Positions 16,417-25,592 of a stretch of DNA of 64,000 nt are shown here, in pieces. Each line of letters opens with the position of its first letter. The first letter of the stretch is position 1. This stretch comes from Croceivirga sp. (GTDB lineage: Bacteria; Bacteroidota; Bacteroidia; Flavobacteriales; Flavobacteriaceae), in contig JANQQQ010000012.1 in the NCBI GenBank assembly GCA_028284935.1, forward strand, positions 434,001 through 498,000, written 5' to 3'. The notes under the pieces are model-generated. The model was not told the DNA's origin. It ran no database searches and was given only the letters and a program-made list of their open reading frames with translations. A program made the position numbers and the translations under genes.

Positions 16417-16521
16417 TGAGGCAATCATTTAACCGTAAGTTATGGAAATCCATTTGCTATCTGTATGGACTTTAAAAGAATCTTAACCAAATTCCCTACT
16501 TTTAGGGAGGACTAATTCCAT

Positions 16522-18012
16522 ATGAAAATGAGAAAATATCTTCTTCCAATCTGTGCGCTTTTAAGTATTCATTTAGTTCAAGCACAAAAACGAAAATTGC
16601 CCATTGATACCACGGTAACGACCCAACATAGTGTTACTATTAACGGTACCGCTATTTCATACACGGCAACCACGGGAACGCAACCCGTTTGGGATGAAAT
16701 GGGAAAACCCATTGCATCACTGCATTATACCTATTATACCAGGAACAACGTAAGGAACCGTGCGGAACGGCCCATTCTCTTTTCCTTTAACGGTGGGCCA
16801 GGCTCTGGGTCGGTATGGATGCATTTGGCCTACACCGGACCCAGAATCTTAAAAATAGATGATGAAGGGTACCCCGTTCAACCGTATGGCGTAAAGGAAA
16901 ATCCATATTCCGTGCTTGACGTAACGGATATCGTTTATATCAATCCTGCCAATACAGGATATTCCCGTACCATTCCGGAATCTGGTAAAGAAGTGGACAG
17001 GGATAAGTTCTTTGGAATCAATGCCGATGTAAAATATCTGGCAGAATGGATGAATACCTTTGTTACGAGAAACAATAGGTGGCGATCACCTAAATATATT
17101 GTTGGAGAGAGTTATGGGGGAACCCGGGTTATGGGACTTTCCTTGGCGCTTCAAAACCAGCAGTGGATGTACCTGAACGGGGTCATCATGGTATCCCCAG
17201 CAGATTATAAATTATACAATACCGGAGGTGCGGTAGAAAATGCCATTAGCCTACCCTACTTTACTGCGGCCGCCTGGCACCATAAGGCATTGCCCCCGGC
17301 ATTGCAACAAAAGGACCTCCTCGAAATTCTTCCGGAATCCGAGGCGTATGCCGTCGATGAACTCATTCCCGCTTTGGCCAAGGGCGGATTTCTTGAAGCG
17401 ACCAAAAAGAATGAAGTTGCGGAGAAGATAGCCTATTATTCGGGATTGTCCAAACAGGAAATTCTGGACCAAAACCTAGTAGTCCCTGTTCAGTACTTCT
17501 GGAAAAATCTTTTAAAGGACCGTGGTTTTAACGTAGGCCGATTGGACTCCAGGTATCTAGGAATCGACCGGCAATTGGCAGGTATGCGACCCGATTACAG
17601 TGCTGAACTCACCTCTTGGTTGCACAGTTTTACACCTGCAATCAATTATTATCTGCAAGAGGAACTGAAGTTTAAAACCGATATTAAATACAACATGTTC
17701 GGTCCTGTACGACCATGGGACAATGACGATGATAATGTAAGGGACAATTTAAGACAGGCCATGGCCCAAAACCCCTACCTCAACGTTTTGATACAATCAG
17801 GATACTACGATGGCGCCACTACCTACTTTCAAGCCAAATATACCATGTGGCAAGTGGATCCCAGTGGTAAAATGAAAGACCGTTTTGAATTTAAGGGTTA
17901 TCGTTCCGGACATATGATGTATTTGAGAAGGGAAGATTTGAAGGCTGCAAATGATGATGTAAGGGCCTTTATTCAACGTACTATGACCAAAGGACAACCT
18001 GCAAAATACTAA
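16522..18012 (+). CDS. Secreted serine carboxypeptidase, peptidase family S10
   Basis: A 496-aa exported enzyme (signal MKMRKYLLPICALLSIHLVQAQ). The oxyanion-hole motif NGGPGSGS (90-97) and the nucleophile motif GESYGG (S197) are diagnostic of S10. The later Asp (SGYYDGATTY) and His (GYRSGHMMYL) complete the triad. Family role: removal of C-terminal residues from peptides at acidic pH, here in the periplasm or outside. It leads a plus-strand group with a small secreted protein, an SGNH hydrolase and a membrane protein, spaced 0-6 bases apart. This suggests one operon for extracellular degradation or envelope turnover. Confidence 0.94.
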   Translation: MKMRKYLLPICALLSIHLVQAQKRKLPIDTTVTTQHSVTINGTAISYTATTGTQPVWDEMGKPIASLHYTYYTRNNVRNRAERPILFSFNGGPGSGSVWMHLAYTGPRILKIDDEGYPVQPYGVKENPYSVLDVTDIVYINPANTGYSRTIPESGKEVDRDKFFGINADVKYLAEWMNTFVTRNNRWRSPKYIVGESYGGTRVMGLSLALQNQQWMYLNGVIMVSPADYKLYNTGGAVENAISLPYFTAAAWHHKALPPALQQKDLLEILPESEAYAVDELIPALAKGGFLEATKKNEVAEKIAYYSGLSKQEILDQNLVVPVQYFWKNLLKDRGFNVGRLDSRYLGIDRQLAGMRPDYSAELTSWLHSFTPAINYYLQEELKFKTDIKYNMFGPVRPWDNDDDNVRDNLRQAMAQNPYLNVLIQSGYYDGATTYFQAKYTMWQVDPSGKMKDRFEFKGYRSGHMMYLRREDLKAANDDVRAFIQRTMTKGQPAKY

Positions 18013-18015
18013 GTT

Positions 18016-18591
18016 ATGAAAGCACTTTTTTTAATCGCTGTATTTGTGTTTCCAGTATATTTTGCCCAAGCTCAGGAAATCCCTCCTAAAGATTGGCAAA
18101 TCAAAACTGCGCTAATGGCCGTTCCCAAGGATTATCAGGAGGGGGCAAAAGTATATGGGTATGATTCCGATGGGAACTTCACCACCCTCCGCGAAGGTTC
18201 CAATGACTACATTGCATTGGCGGATGATCCCAAAAAGGATAAATTCTCCACTGCCGCTTATCATAAGGATTTGGATGAATTTATGGCCCGTGGAAGGGAA
18301 TTGAAGGCACAGGGTAAGGAATTTAAGGAAATCTTCGATATCAGGGAGGAAGAGGTGAAGTCGGGGAGGCTAAAGATGCCCGACAAAGCCACCTTATGTG
18401 TTTTTACGGGGGAAGTTAATCCTGAAACCAAGGAAATTGATAACCCTTATGTGCGTTATGTGTTTTATATCCCCTTTGCTACGGGAGAATCCACTGGGCT
18501 GCCCACTACTCCCACCCCCCCCGGACATGCATGGATAATGGATCCGGGAACGCATAGGGCACATATTATGATAACTCCTCCCAAGAATTGA
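18016..18591 (+). CDS. Hypothetical exported protein, 191 aa
   Basis: Starts MKALFLIAVFVFPVYFAQAQ, a typical signal peptide ending at AQA-Q. The mature protein of about 170 residues is soluble, with a mixed alpha/beta pattern and conserved-looking stretches (DNPYVRYVFYIPFAT, PGHAWIMDPGTHRAHIMI). The closing His-rich motif HAWIMDPGTHRAHI could bind metal, but I do not recognise the family. It follows the S10 peptidase by three bases and overlaps the SGNH hydrolase start by one base (TGATG), so it is almost certainly cotranscribed and coupled. Confidence 0.88.
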   Translation: MKALFLIAVFVFPVYFAQAQEIPPKDWQIKTALMAVPKDYQEGAKVYGYDSDGNFTTLREGSNDYIALADDPKKDKFSTAAYHKDLDEFMARGRELKAQGKEFKEIFDIREEEVKSGRLKMPDKATLCVFTGEVNPETKEIDNPYVRYVFYIPFATGESTGLPTTPTPPGHAWIMDPGTHRAHIMITPPKN

Positions 18592-19280
18592 TGATACATA
18601 AGGGATACATACTATTTTTACTATTGCTTTCTTTTCTTTTTATGGATAATGCTGTCGCCCAAGATTGGCCCAATCTTACAAAATACCAAAGTGCCAATAA
18701 GCTGCTGGAAGGGCCAAGATCAAACGAAAATCGAGTCGTTTTTATGGGCAATAGTATCACAGAGGGTTGGTTGCAGGCCAACCCATCATTTTTTGAAGGC
18801 AAACCCTATATAAATCGAGGGATTGGGGGGCAAACAACGCCGCAGATGTTACTCCGTTTTCAGCAGGACGTAGTTGCCCTCAACCCAAAAATTGTAGTGG
18901 TTTTGGCCGGCACCAATGATATTGCGGAAAATACGGGGCCTATATCCTTGGAGCAGATAAGCGCCAATATGCTTTCCATGGTACAACTGGCTAAGGCCAA
19001 TGGGATTGTTCCGATAGTATGTTCCGTTCTTCCCGCCTATGATTATCCTTGGCGCCCGGGCAAAGCGCCAAATGTTAAAATCCCTAAGTTGAATGAAATG
19101 CTCAAAGTGATGTGCGCCGAACAAAAAGTACCTTATTTGGACTACTTTTCTGCCATGGCCGATGACCGAAATGGGCTTCCAAAAGCGTATACCACGGATG
19201 AGGTACATCTGACCAAAGAGGGATATGCGGTAATGGAAAAATTGGTGAAGGAATCCATAAATAACACCTTGGAAAATTAA
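18591..19280 (+). CDS. Secreted SGNH/GDSL hydrolase
   Basis: A 229-aa protein; ATG 18591 shares its A with the previous stop codon. The signal peptide (ILFLLLLSFLFMDNAVAQ) is followed by the four SGNH blocks: FMGNSITEGW (S55), RGIGGQT, AGTNDIA and DEVHL with the catalytic D-x-x-H. It is closest in pattern to platelet-activating-factor acetylhydrolase-like and acetyl-ester hydrolases. Likely reaction: release of acyl or acetyl groups from carbohydrates or lipids in the periplasm. Context with an S10 peptidase suggests breakdown of external material. Confidence 0.93.
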   Translation: MIHKGYILFLLLLSFLFMDNAVAQDWPNLTKYQSANKLLEGPRSNENRVVFMGNSITEGWLQANPSFFEGKPYINRGIGGQTTPQMLLRFQQDVVALNPKIVVVLAGTNDIAENTGPISLEQISANMLSMVQLAKANGIVPIVCSVLPAYDYPWRPGKAPNVKIPKLNEMLKVMCAEQKVPYLDYFSAMADDRNGLPKAYTTDEVHLTKEGYAVMEKLVKESINNTLEN

Positions 19281-19286
19281 GGGGCA

Positions 19287-20246
19287 ATGAAAAAGCTTTT
19301 TAAGCCAGCCTGTCTGCTTTTTAATATTTTAACGCTGATTCTTTTCTTTTTTCTAGGCTTACTCTACGCAGGATGGATGGAGGCTGGAAAAAACCAAGGT
19401 CTTGCTGGAGGTGCCATAGTGTTGGGATATGGTGTCATATTTGCCATGGTCGCTTTGATTATTTCATTTTTTGTGACCTATCGTTCAAAACACATACACA
19501 TCGTCAGGGCCAATGTAGTTTTGGGCATTTTGATTTTGGCCAGCTTTCTTTTGATCAAGAATAATGCTGATGCCCGAAAGAAAAAGCGGAATGAAATAGA
19601 GTCCCAGAAAACAACCGAACCTGTAAATCAAAATAGGCTTTTTGCACTATCCGAGGTACCATCACATCACTCATTTGAAATCAAAAAAGGGATAGGTTTG
19701 GGTTTTTTTAAGCCCAAACTACAAGAACAACAACCGATGTATTTCTATGGGAATCCCAATCTTGAAAAATCACTGCAAGAACATCTTCCAACGGATAGTC
19801 TTGTTTTCAAAAGAAATGAAATCGGTTTCCAGATTGCATCTGCCCCACCTTGGTTGATGCCAGAACACCTTAAAATGGATTATGACCTAATATATTTCAA
19901 AGTGTTATCCATTGGCGAAGAGTTTATTCAAATTGAAGGTAATAGCGTTGACGGATATTCCATATATGCAAATAAATGGTCTGGAGAGCTTATTTTTTGG
20001 CCGGATTTTTTATTGAATGTCCATGCCATTGAACCTATTAATCCATCAGAGCAAAAGGTTAGAATTAAACCTTTGGAAAACGCTTCCTCAGTTAACATTT
20101 CCTATGATCTTATGAAACCTATTCTCATCAATGAAAGCTGGGCCAAAGTGGCGCTCCTTGATTCAAACTACTCCAAAAAAGGTGAAGGCTGGATTCAATG
20201 GAAAAGAGAGGGGCAATTATTAGTTTCATATTCCTTGTTGAGTTAA
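19287..20246 (+). CDS. Hypothetical membrane protein with a C-terminal soluble domain, 319 aa
   Basis: Family not recognised. Three predicted transmembrane helices lie in the first 95 residues (LLFNILTLILFFFLGLLYAG, IVLGYGVIFAMVALIISFFV, VVLGILILASFLLI). A polar linker and a soluble domain of about 200 residues follow, with beta-strand-rich sequence (YDLIYFKVLSIGEEFIQIEG, KVRIKPLENASSVNISY). It starts six bases after the SGNH hydrolase stop and ends seven bases before the glycosyltransferase start, so it is inside the same transcription unit. No catalytic motif is visible. Confidence 0.85.
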   Translation: MKKLFKPACLLFNILTLILFFFLGLLYAGWMEAGKNQGLAGGAIVLGYGVIFAMVALIISFFVTYRSKHIHIVRANVVLGILILASFLLIKNNADARKKKRNEIESQKTTEPVNQNRLFALSEVPSHHSFEIKKGIGLGFFKPKLQEQQPMYFYGNPNLEKSLQEHLPTDSLVFKRNEIGFQIASAPPWLMPEHLKMDYDLIYFKVLSIGEEFIQIEGNSVDGYSIYANKWSGELIFWPDFLLNVHAIEPINPSEQKVRIKPLENASSVNISYDLMKPILINESWAKVALLDSNYSKKGEGWIQWKREGQLLVSYSLLS

Positions 20247-20253
20247 TCCAGTT

Positions 20254-21249
20254 TTGGTTAGTATCATTATCCCTTTCAAGAACACTGCACACTTTTTATC
20301 TGAGTGTCTCAATTCCATTCAAGATCAAACGTATGGGAATTGGGAAGTACTGGCTGTCAACGATTATTCTGAGGACGACAGTTATGAACTGCTGTCCCAA
20401 TACGCTTCCCGTGATGCTAGAATACGTGTTTTTCAAAACAAGGGTTCGGGTATAATTCCCGCGCTTCAAACAGCTTACGTCCATGTCCAAGGCGAATTTA
20501 TCACAAGAATGGATTCTGATGATATCATGAAACCCAATCGATTGGATGTCATGGCAAAGTCATTGAAGAAACATGGTAAAGGGCATATTGCTGTGGGCCA
20601 AGTTAAGTACTTTTCGGAAAGAGGAATCAGTGCCGGTTATGACCGCTATGAAAAGTGGATAAACCATCTTACAGCTACAGGCCGGAACTATTCTGAAATC
20701 TATAAGGAATGCGTTATCCCCTCCCCTTGCTGGATGGTTCATCGTTCGGACTTCGAGTATTGTAATGGGTTTTCGCCCAACAGATATCCGGAGGATTATG
20801 ACCTTACCTTCCGGTTTTATGAAATGGGGTTCAAAATTATTCCTTGTGCCCATGTCTTGCATTTATGGCGTGATTACGATACACGAACATCCAGAACGCA
20901 CGAACACTACGCCCAAAACTATTTTTTGGATATCAAAATCCATTACTTTTTGCGCTTGGACCATAATCCTAGCCGACCCTTGGTTGTTTGGGGCGCTGGA
21001 TTCAAAGGAAAGAAGATTTCCAAAGTTTTGTTGGAGAAAGGGATTGATTTCACTTGGCTATGTGACAATCCCAACAAAATCAACAAAAAAATCTACGGGA
21101 AGGAAATGAAACATTTCAAAACCATGGAACTATTCCGGAACCCGCAAACCATTATTACGGTAGCCAATGAGGATGCCCAAATTGAGATAGAGGCATACCT
21201 GCACCAATTGGGCCACAAACCTATGGACGACTACTTCTTCTTTTGCTGA
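20254..21249 (+). CDS. Family 2 glycosyltransferase with extra C-terminal domain
   Basis: A 331-aa protein beginning at TTG 20254 (LVSIIIPFKNTAHFL), seven bases after the preceding stop; no ATG fits the GT-A start. The GT2 fold is clear: IIIPFKN, VNDYSEDDS, and the DXD-type metal site MDSDD. ERYPEDYDL-like RYPEDYDLTFR marks the acceptor region. The C-terminal 90 residues (LVVWGAGFKGKKISKVLLEKG) form a small Rossmann-like nucleotide-binding domain seen on some sugar-modifying enzymes. Likely role: transfer of a sugar to a glycan or glycoprotein in the cytoplasm. The substrate is unknown. Confidence 0.9.
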   Translation: MVSIIIPFKNTAHFLSECLNSIQDQTYGNWEVLAVNDYSEDDSYELLSQYASRDARIRVFQNKGSGIIPALQTAYVHVQGEFITRMDSDDIMKPNRLDVMAKSLKKHGKGHIAVGQVKYFSERGISAGYDRYEKWINHLTATGRNYSEIYKECVIPSPCWMVHRSDFEYCNGFSPNRYPEDYDLTFRFYEMGFKIIPCAHVLHLWRDYDTRTSRTHEHYAQNYFLDIKIHYFLRLDHNPSRPLVVWGAGFKGKKISKVLLEKGIDFTWLCDNPNKINKKIYGKEMKHFKTMELFRNPQTIITVANEDAQIEIEAYLHQLGHKPMDDYFFFC

Positions 21250-21400
21250 TGGGGCAAGAACAACAACAAAATTCCAAACCACAATTGCCAAAACACTTAA
21301 CAGCTCATCTACTACACCACCAAAATTATAAAACCCTTAACTACTCTCCCATAAGTCATAAATGAAGTAATGCAGTATATTTACCCAATCAAAATGAGTA

Positions 21401-23323
21401 ATGCAGTTTAAACATCCAGAAATTCTTTGGGGCCTTCTACTACTGCTTATCCCAATCTTGGTTCATTTACTTCAATTAAGACGTTTTAAGAAAACGCCCT
21501 TTACCAATGTAGCCATGCTACAAAGAGTGGTCTCAGAATCAAGAAAAAGTCAAAATCTGAAAAAGTGGCTTTTATTGTTTACCCGTTTACTGTTGCTTGC
21601 TTCCTTGGTGGTGGCCTTTGCACAACCTTTTTCCTCCAAGTCGGATGCTTTGGAAAAAAGGGAAACGGTTATTTACCTTGACAATTCCTTTAGCATGGAA
21701 ACCAAGGTAAATGGCCAATCCTTACTGAGAAAATCGATTCAGGATCTTGTTCAGGAAATTCCCGAATCCAAAACCATTTCCCTCTTCACCAATGACCGAA
21801 CGTTTACAAATGTTACCATAAAACAAATTCAGAACGAATTGCTTTCCCTTTCGGCCTCTGCCGTCCAATTGGGTCTGGAACAGACGCTACTTAAAGCTGC
21901 TTCCCTTTTTTCCAAGGAAAATGGTGTTGTCAGGGATATGGTACTCATTTCAGACTTACAACAAAGACAGTCGCCAACCCTTGCATTTAAGGATTCCATT
22001 AGGTTTCATTTGGTTCAGACCATCCCCGATAAAAACAATAATATCTACATAGATTCCCTTTATCTGGGCAATGATGATGGCAATCAAATGTCCCTAAATA
22101 TAGAAGTGGTAGGACTCATGGAAGATGAGACCTTGCCCATTTCACTTTTTAACGGGGATAGGTTAATTGCCAAGACGGCCGTAAAAGGAAATTCTAGTGA
22201 AAAGACCACAAGTGTTCTATCCATTGAAAAAGACATCACTATACAAGGTAGGGTGTTTATTGAGGACCCTGTTTTGAGGTATGACAATTTCTTCTTCTTC
22301 AATATTGACGAAGGACAAAAACCCAAAATCCTGGCAATTTCAGACACCGATTCCTCTTTTTTGGAAAGGATTTTTTCATCCAATGATTTTGAGTTCTTGA
22401 ATTTTGAACTCAGCACGTTGAATTACAGTTTGTTGGAATCCCAAAACACCGTAATACTAAATGGCTTAAAAACCATTCCCTCCAGTCTAACATCAGTACT
22501 TTGGGAGTTTTCCAAAAATGGTGGTACGCTTGTAGTTATTCCATCACAAGAAGAAATTGACGTTGCCGCATATAATCGCTTTCTTCAACCATTGGTTCCC
22601 ATACAGTTCAAAACCAATATTCCCTTAGTTCAAAACATTTCAAGAATTGCCTTTGATCATCCTCTTTTTCAAAATGTATTTCAAAAAGAAGTTACCAATT
22701 TTGACTACCCAGCAGTGTCCTCATTCTATGGAAACACTTTCAATGGTTCGGTTGCCCTTTCATTCGATGATGGCTCCCCTTTTCTGTTGTCCCAAGCCAA
22801 TTGTTATGTCTTTACAGCTTCCTTGGCACAGGGAAATTCTACATTCATTAATTCACCATTGGTGGTACCCACGTTTTATAACATTGGAGAAATGAGTTTA
22901 AAAAATCCTTCTTTATATCAAACCGTCGGGAAAGATCAGCGTATAGATGTCGCCCAACGCATAGGGCGGGATAACATTTTAAAGCTGCGCGGTTCAGAGA
23001 ACGAGTTTATTCCCTTACAACAATCCTTCTCCAATAAAGTCCAATTAAAGTTTGGTGAAAACCCAAAAAGCGATGGCATCTACGCGGTGATGAATGGGAA
23101 CGATACCATTCAAAATCTTAGCTTCAACTACACACGGGATGAGAGCGTACTAAGTTATCTGGATGGTAACGATATAACCGGTTTTTCCAGATATACCAAC
23201 CTACCCAATCTTTTTGAGAAACTAAGGGAAGATACTTCAATAACCGACTATTGGAAATGGTTTGTTATTTTTGTCCTGCTCTTTGCGGTACTGGAACTAC
23301 TGATACAAAAATTACTTCCATGA
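21401..23323 (+). CDS. BatA-like membrane protein with VWA-type domain
   Basis: A 640-aa protein. It starts with the double-transmembrane module of BatA/aerotolerance-type proteins (FKHPEILWGLLLLLIPILVHL, then a second helix near 60). A degenerate von Willebrand A domain follows (TVIYLDNSFSMETK; the MIDAS motif DxSxS is reduced to DNSFS). The middle is a long extracytoplasmic region, and the last residues form a third membrane helix (WFVIFVLLFAVLELLI). Such proteins are conserved in Bacteroidota with unknown exact role, probably envelope integrity. Its stop overlaps the start of the dihydroorotase-like gene (ATGA), a frequent pairing. Confidence 0.9.
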   Translation: MQFKHPEILWGLLLLLIPILVHLLQLRRFKKTPFTNVAMLQRVVSESRKSQNLKKWLLLFTRLLLLASLVVAFAQPFSSKSDALEKRETVIYLDNSFSMETKVNGQSLLRKSIQDLVQEIPESKTISLFTNDRTFTNVTIKQIQNELLSLSASAVQLGLEQTLLKAASLFSKENGVVRDMVLISDLQQRQSPTLAFKDSIRFHLVQTIPDKNNNIYIDSLYLGNDDGNQMSLNIEVVGLMEDETLPISLFNGDRLIAKTAVKGNSSEKTTSVLSIEKDITIQGRVFIEDPVLRYDNFFFFNIDEGQKPKILAISDTDSSFLERIFSSNDFEFLNFELSTLNYSLLESQNTVILNGLKTIPSSLTSVLWEFSKNGGTLVVIPSQEEIDVAAYNRFLQPLVPIQFKTNIPLVQNISRIAFDHPLFQNVFQKEVTNFDYPAVSSFYGNTFNGSVALSFDDGSPFLLSQANCYVFTASLAQGNSTFINSPLVVPTFYNIGEMSLKNPSLYQTVGKDQRIDVAQRIGRDNILKLRGSENEFIPLQQSFSNKVQLKFGENPKSDGIYAVMNGNDTIQNLSFNYTRDESVLSYLDGNDITGFSRYTNLPNLFEKLREDTSITDYWKWFVIFVLLFAVLELLIQKLLP

Positions 23324-24576
23324 ACGTACTCATCAAATCTGCCTCAATAGTAGCCCCTGGTAATCCTTCCCTTCATCTTAAAAAAAGGGACATTCACATA
23401 AAAAATGGAAAAATATTTGCCATCGCTCCCAAGATTTCCATCGAAGAGGGCTTACGGGTCATTGAGCGTGATAACCTTCATGTTTCATTGGGTTGGTTTG
23501 ACAGTGGCGTTGCTTTTGGGGAACCCGGTTACGAGGAACGTGAAACATTGGCAAACGGACTTGATGTAGCTTCAAAAAGCGGATTTACGACGGTGTTGTT
23601 AAATGCCAACACCAATCCTACACCAGATACCAGCTCAGATATTGTTTTTCTCAAGGAGCGCAGTGCAAAAAAGAGCACGGTCCTCCATCCGCTGGGCAAC
23701 GTAACAATCCATGGTAATGGAGAAGCATTGGCCGAAATGTATGATATGTACCAAGCTGGAGCAGTGGCCTTTTATGATTTTAAAGCACCCATGGACAATG
23801 CAAATCTGATGAAAATCGCGCTACAATATGCCCAAAATTTTAATGGACTGGTGTTTTCTTACCCTATGGACAAAAAAGTGAAGGGAAAAGGGGTAGCGAA
23901 TGAAGGAATTGTTTCCACCCAACTTGGACTCAAAGGGATACCATCACTGGCCGAGGAACTACAAATTGCACGTGATCTTTACATCTTGGAATACACCGGG
24001 GGAAAGTTGCATATTCCTACCATCTCTTCGGAAGGTTCGGTCAAGCTAATCGCTGAAGCCAAAAAAAAGGGGTTGGATATCACCTGTAGTGTAGCCATCC
24101 ACAACTTGGCATTGACAGATTCGGCGTTGGAAGAATTTGATTCAAACTACAAACTGATGCCCCCTTTGCGCACACAAAAGGATATCAAGGCATTGCAAAA
24201 AGCTGTTCTCACGGGTACCATTGATTTTGTGACCTCGGACCATATCCCAATGGATATTGAAGAGAAAAGGGTAGAATTTGATAATGCAGGGTATGGGACG
24301 ATAGGTTTGGAAAGTGCTTTTGGGACCTTAAATTCCATCTTTGGTATGGAGAAAACGATAGAACTCCTGACCAAGGGAAGAAATCGTTTTGGGCTGGAAG
24401 TTCCCAAATTGGAAGAGGGGGAATTAGCCAATCTATCCCTATTTAATCCTTCAGGAAACCATAGGTTTGGAAAAGAGGACATTCTTTCCACCTCAAAGAA
24501 CAGCGCCTTTATTGGACATGGGCTTACAGGAAAGGTGTATGGAGTGGTCAATAATGGTAAGGTAAACTTGGCTTGA
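23320..24576 (+). CDS. Dihydroorotase homologue lacking catalytic metal ligands
   Basis: A 418-aa amidohydrolase-fold protein aligning along its length with class I dihydroorotases (KLMPPLRTQKDIKALQKAVL, GTIDFVTSDHIP). The key motif DxHxHxRxPG is DSGVAFGEPG here (61-70), so both metal-binding histidines and the substrate arginine are gone. The HxxH of strand 5 is LHIPTIS (second His replaced by Thr). H261 and D307 remain. It is therefore probably not an active dihydroorotase. It could be a structural partner of aspartate carbamoyltransferase, as the inactive PyrC-like subunits of some bacteria are. ATG 23320 overlaps the BatA-like stop. Confidence 0.88.
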   Translation: MNVLIKSASIVAPGNPSLHLKKRDIHIKNGKIFAIAPKISIEEGLRVIERDNLHVSLGWFDSGVAFGEPGYEERETLANGLDVASKSGFTTVLLNANTNPTPDTSSDIVFLKERSAKKSTVLHPLGNVTIHGNGEALAEMYDMYQAGAVAFYDFKAPMDNANLMKIALQYAQNFNGLVFSYPMDKKVKGKGVANEGIVSTQLGLKGIPSLAEELQIARDLYILEYTGGKLHIPTISSEGSVKLIAEAKKKGLDITCSVAIHNLALTDSALEEFDSNYKLMPPLRTQKDIKALQKAVLTGTIDFVTSDHIPMDIEEKRVEFDNAGYGTIGLESAFGTLNSIFGMEKTIELLTKGRNRFGLEVPKLEEGELANLSLFNPSGNHRFGKEDILSTSKNSAFIGHGLTGKVYGVVNNGKVNLA

Positions 24577-24577
24577 A

Positions 24578-24904
24578 ATGAGTAAAGCGGCGAAGGACGG
24601 AAAAACTGTGGCAATTATTGCCTACTTAACCATTATTGGTTGTTTGATTGCCATTACAATGAACTTGGAACCCAAAAACCCATTTTCACGATTTCACATT
24701 CGGCAGGCGTTTGGTATTCATGTCATGTATCACGCCTTGGCTATTGCCCTAAGCAACCTTGGGTTGGTTTGGGCTTCTTTGGGGCTTTTCTTTTTTTACG
24801 TATTGATTTGGGGGTTTGGATTCATCAATGCCATGAACGAAAAAACCAAGCCGCTCCCTGTTATTGGTGATTACTTTCAAAAGTGGTTTACCTTTATATC
24901 TTGA
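24578..24904 (+). CDS. Small integral membrane protein (DUF4870/Tic20-like)
   Basis: A 108-aa protein starting one base after the dihydroorotase-like stop. It has three hydrophobic segments (VAIIAYLTIIGCLIAITMNL, HVMYHALAIALSNLGLV, SLGLFFFYVLIWGFGFINAM) and the FHIRQAFG signature between the first two, which is typical of small DUF4870/Tic20-like membrane proteins. Function unknown. Its position suggests cotranscription with the BatA-like and dihydroorotase-like genes, and the esterase follows after 28 bases. Confidence 0.85.
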   Translation: MSKAAKDGKTVAIIAYLTIIGCLIAITMNLEPKNPFSRFHIRQAFGIHVMYHALAIALSNLGLVWASLGLFFFYVLIWGFGFINAMNEKTKPLPVIGDYFQKWFTFIS

Positions 24905-24932
24905 GGACCTCAATTTTAACAGTTAACCAAAA

Positions 24933-25592
24933 ATGAACACTGTCCCACTATCTTTAGAACACTTAATTCGACCAAACACCATTCCTTCCGATCACCCACC
25001 CGTGCTTTTTATGCTTCACGGCTATGGAAGTAATGAGGACGATCTATTCTCCTTTGCTGCCGAACTTCCTGCTGAACTGTTCATCATTTCCATTCGGGCC
25101 CCTTACACATTGGAACCTTTTGGTTATGCTTGGTATGCTATAAATTTTGATGCGGCATTTGGAAAATGGAGTGATGACCAACAGGCCATTGAATCAAGGG
25201 AAAAAATTGTTGCCTTTATGGATGAAGCCTGCAAGGCCTATGCCGTTGACAAGACCAATATCACCTTGTTAGGATTTAGTCAGGGGACTGTTCTAAGTTA
25301 TGCCGTAGCACTTTCATATCCCGAAAAAGTCAAGAATGTGGTCGCGCTCAGTGGTTATATCAATGAAGGAATTTTAAAGGAAGACCATGGGAATAAAGGC
25401 TGTTCCCATCTAAATATCTACGCATCGCACGGCCAAGTAGATCAGGTGATTCCTGTGGAATGGGCTCAAAGAGCGCCCGAGTTTTTAAAGAAAAAAGGCG
25501 TTTCCTATCGCTACGAAGAGTTTCCAGTTGGTCACGGGGTAGCTCCTCAAAATTTTTATTCGTTCAAAAGCTGGTTGGAGGAAAGGATCTAA
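24933..25592 (+). CDS. Alpha/beta hydrolase, phospholipase/carboxylesterase type
   Basis: A 219-aa cytoplasmic esterase of the YpfH/acyl-protein-thioesterase family. The oxyanion-side motif is LHGYGSNEDDL (29-39), the nucleophile elbow GFSQG gives S116, and the charge relay is Asp in HGQVDQVIP and His in VGHGVAPQ. No signal peptide. Expected activity: hydrolysis of short acyl esters; natural substrate unknown. It closes a four-gene plus-strand run and ends overlapping the convergent gene by four bases. Confidence 0.92.
   Translation: MNTVPLSLEHLIRPNTIPSDHPPVLFMLHGYGSNEDDLFSFAAELPAELFIISIRAPYTLEPFGYAWYAINFDAAFGKWSDDQQAIESREKIVAFMDEACKAYAVDKTNITLLGFSQGTVLSYAVALSYPEKVKNVVALSGYINEGILKEDHGNKGCSHLNIYASHGQVDQVIPVEWAQRAPEFLKKKGVSYRYEEFPVGHGVAPQNFYSFKSWLEERI

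Noticed and set aside
21249-21365. 38-codon frame starting on the stop codon of the glycosyltransferase (TGATG), rich in Gln/His
   Set aside because: No family, low-complexity composition, and it fills an AT-rich intergenic stretch; overlap with the stop codon can arise by chance.
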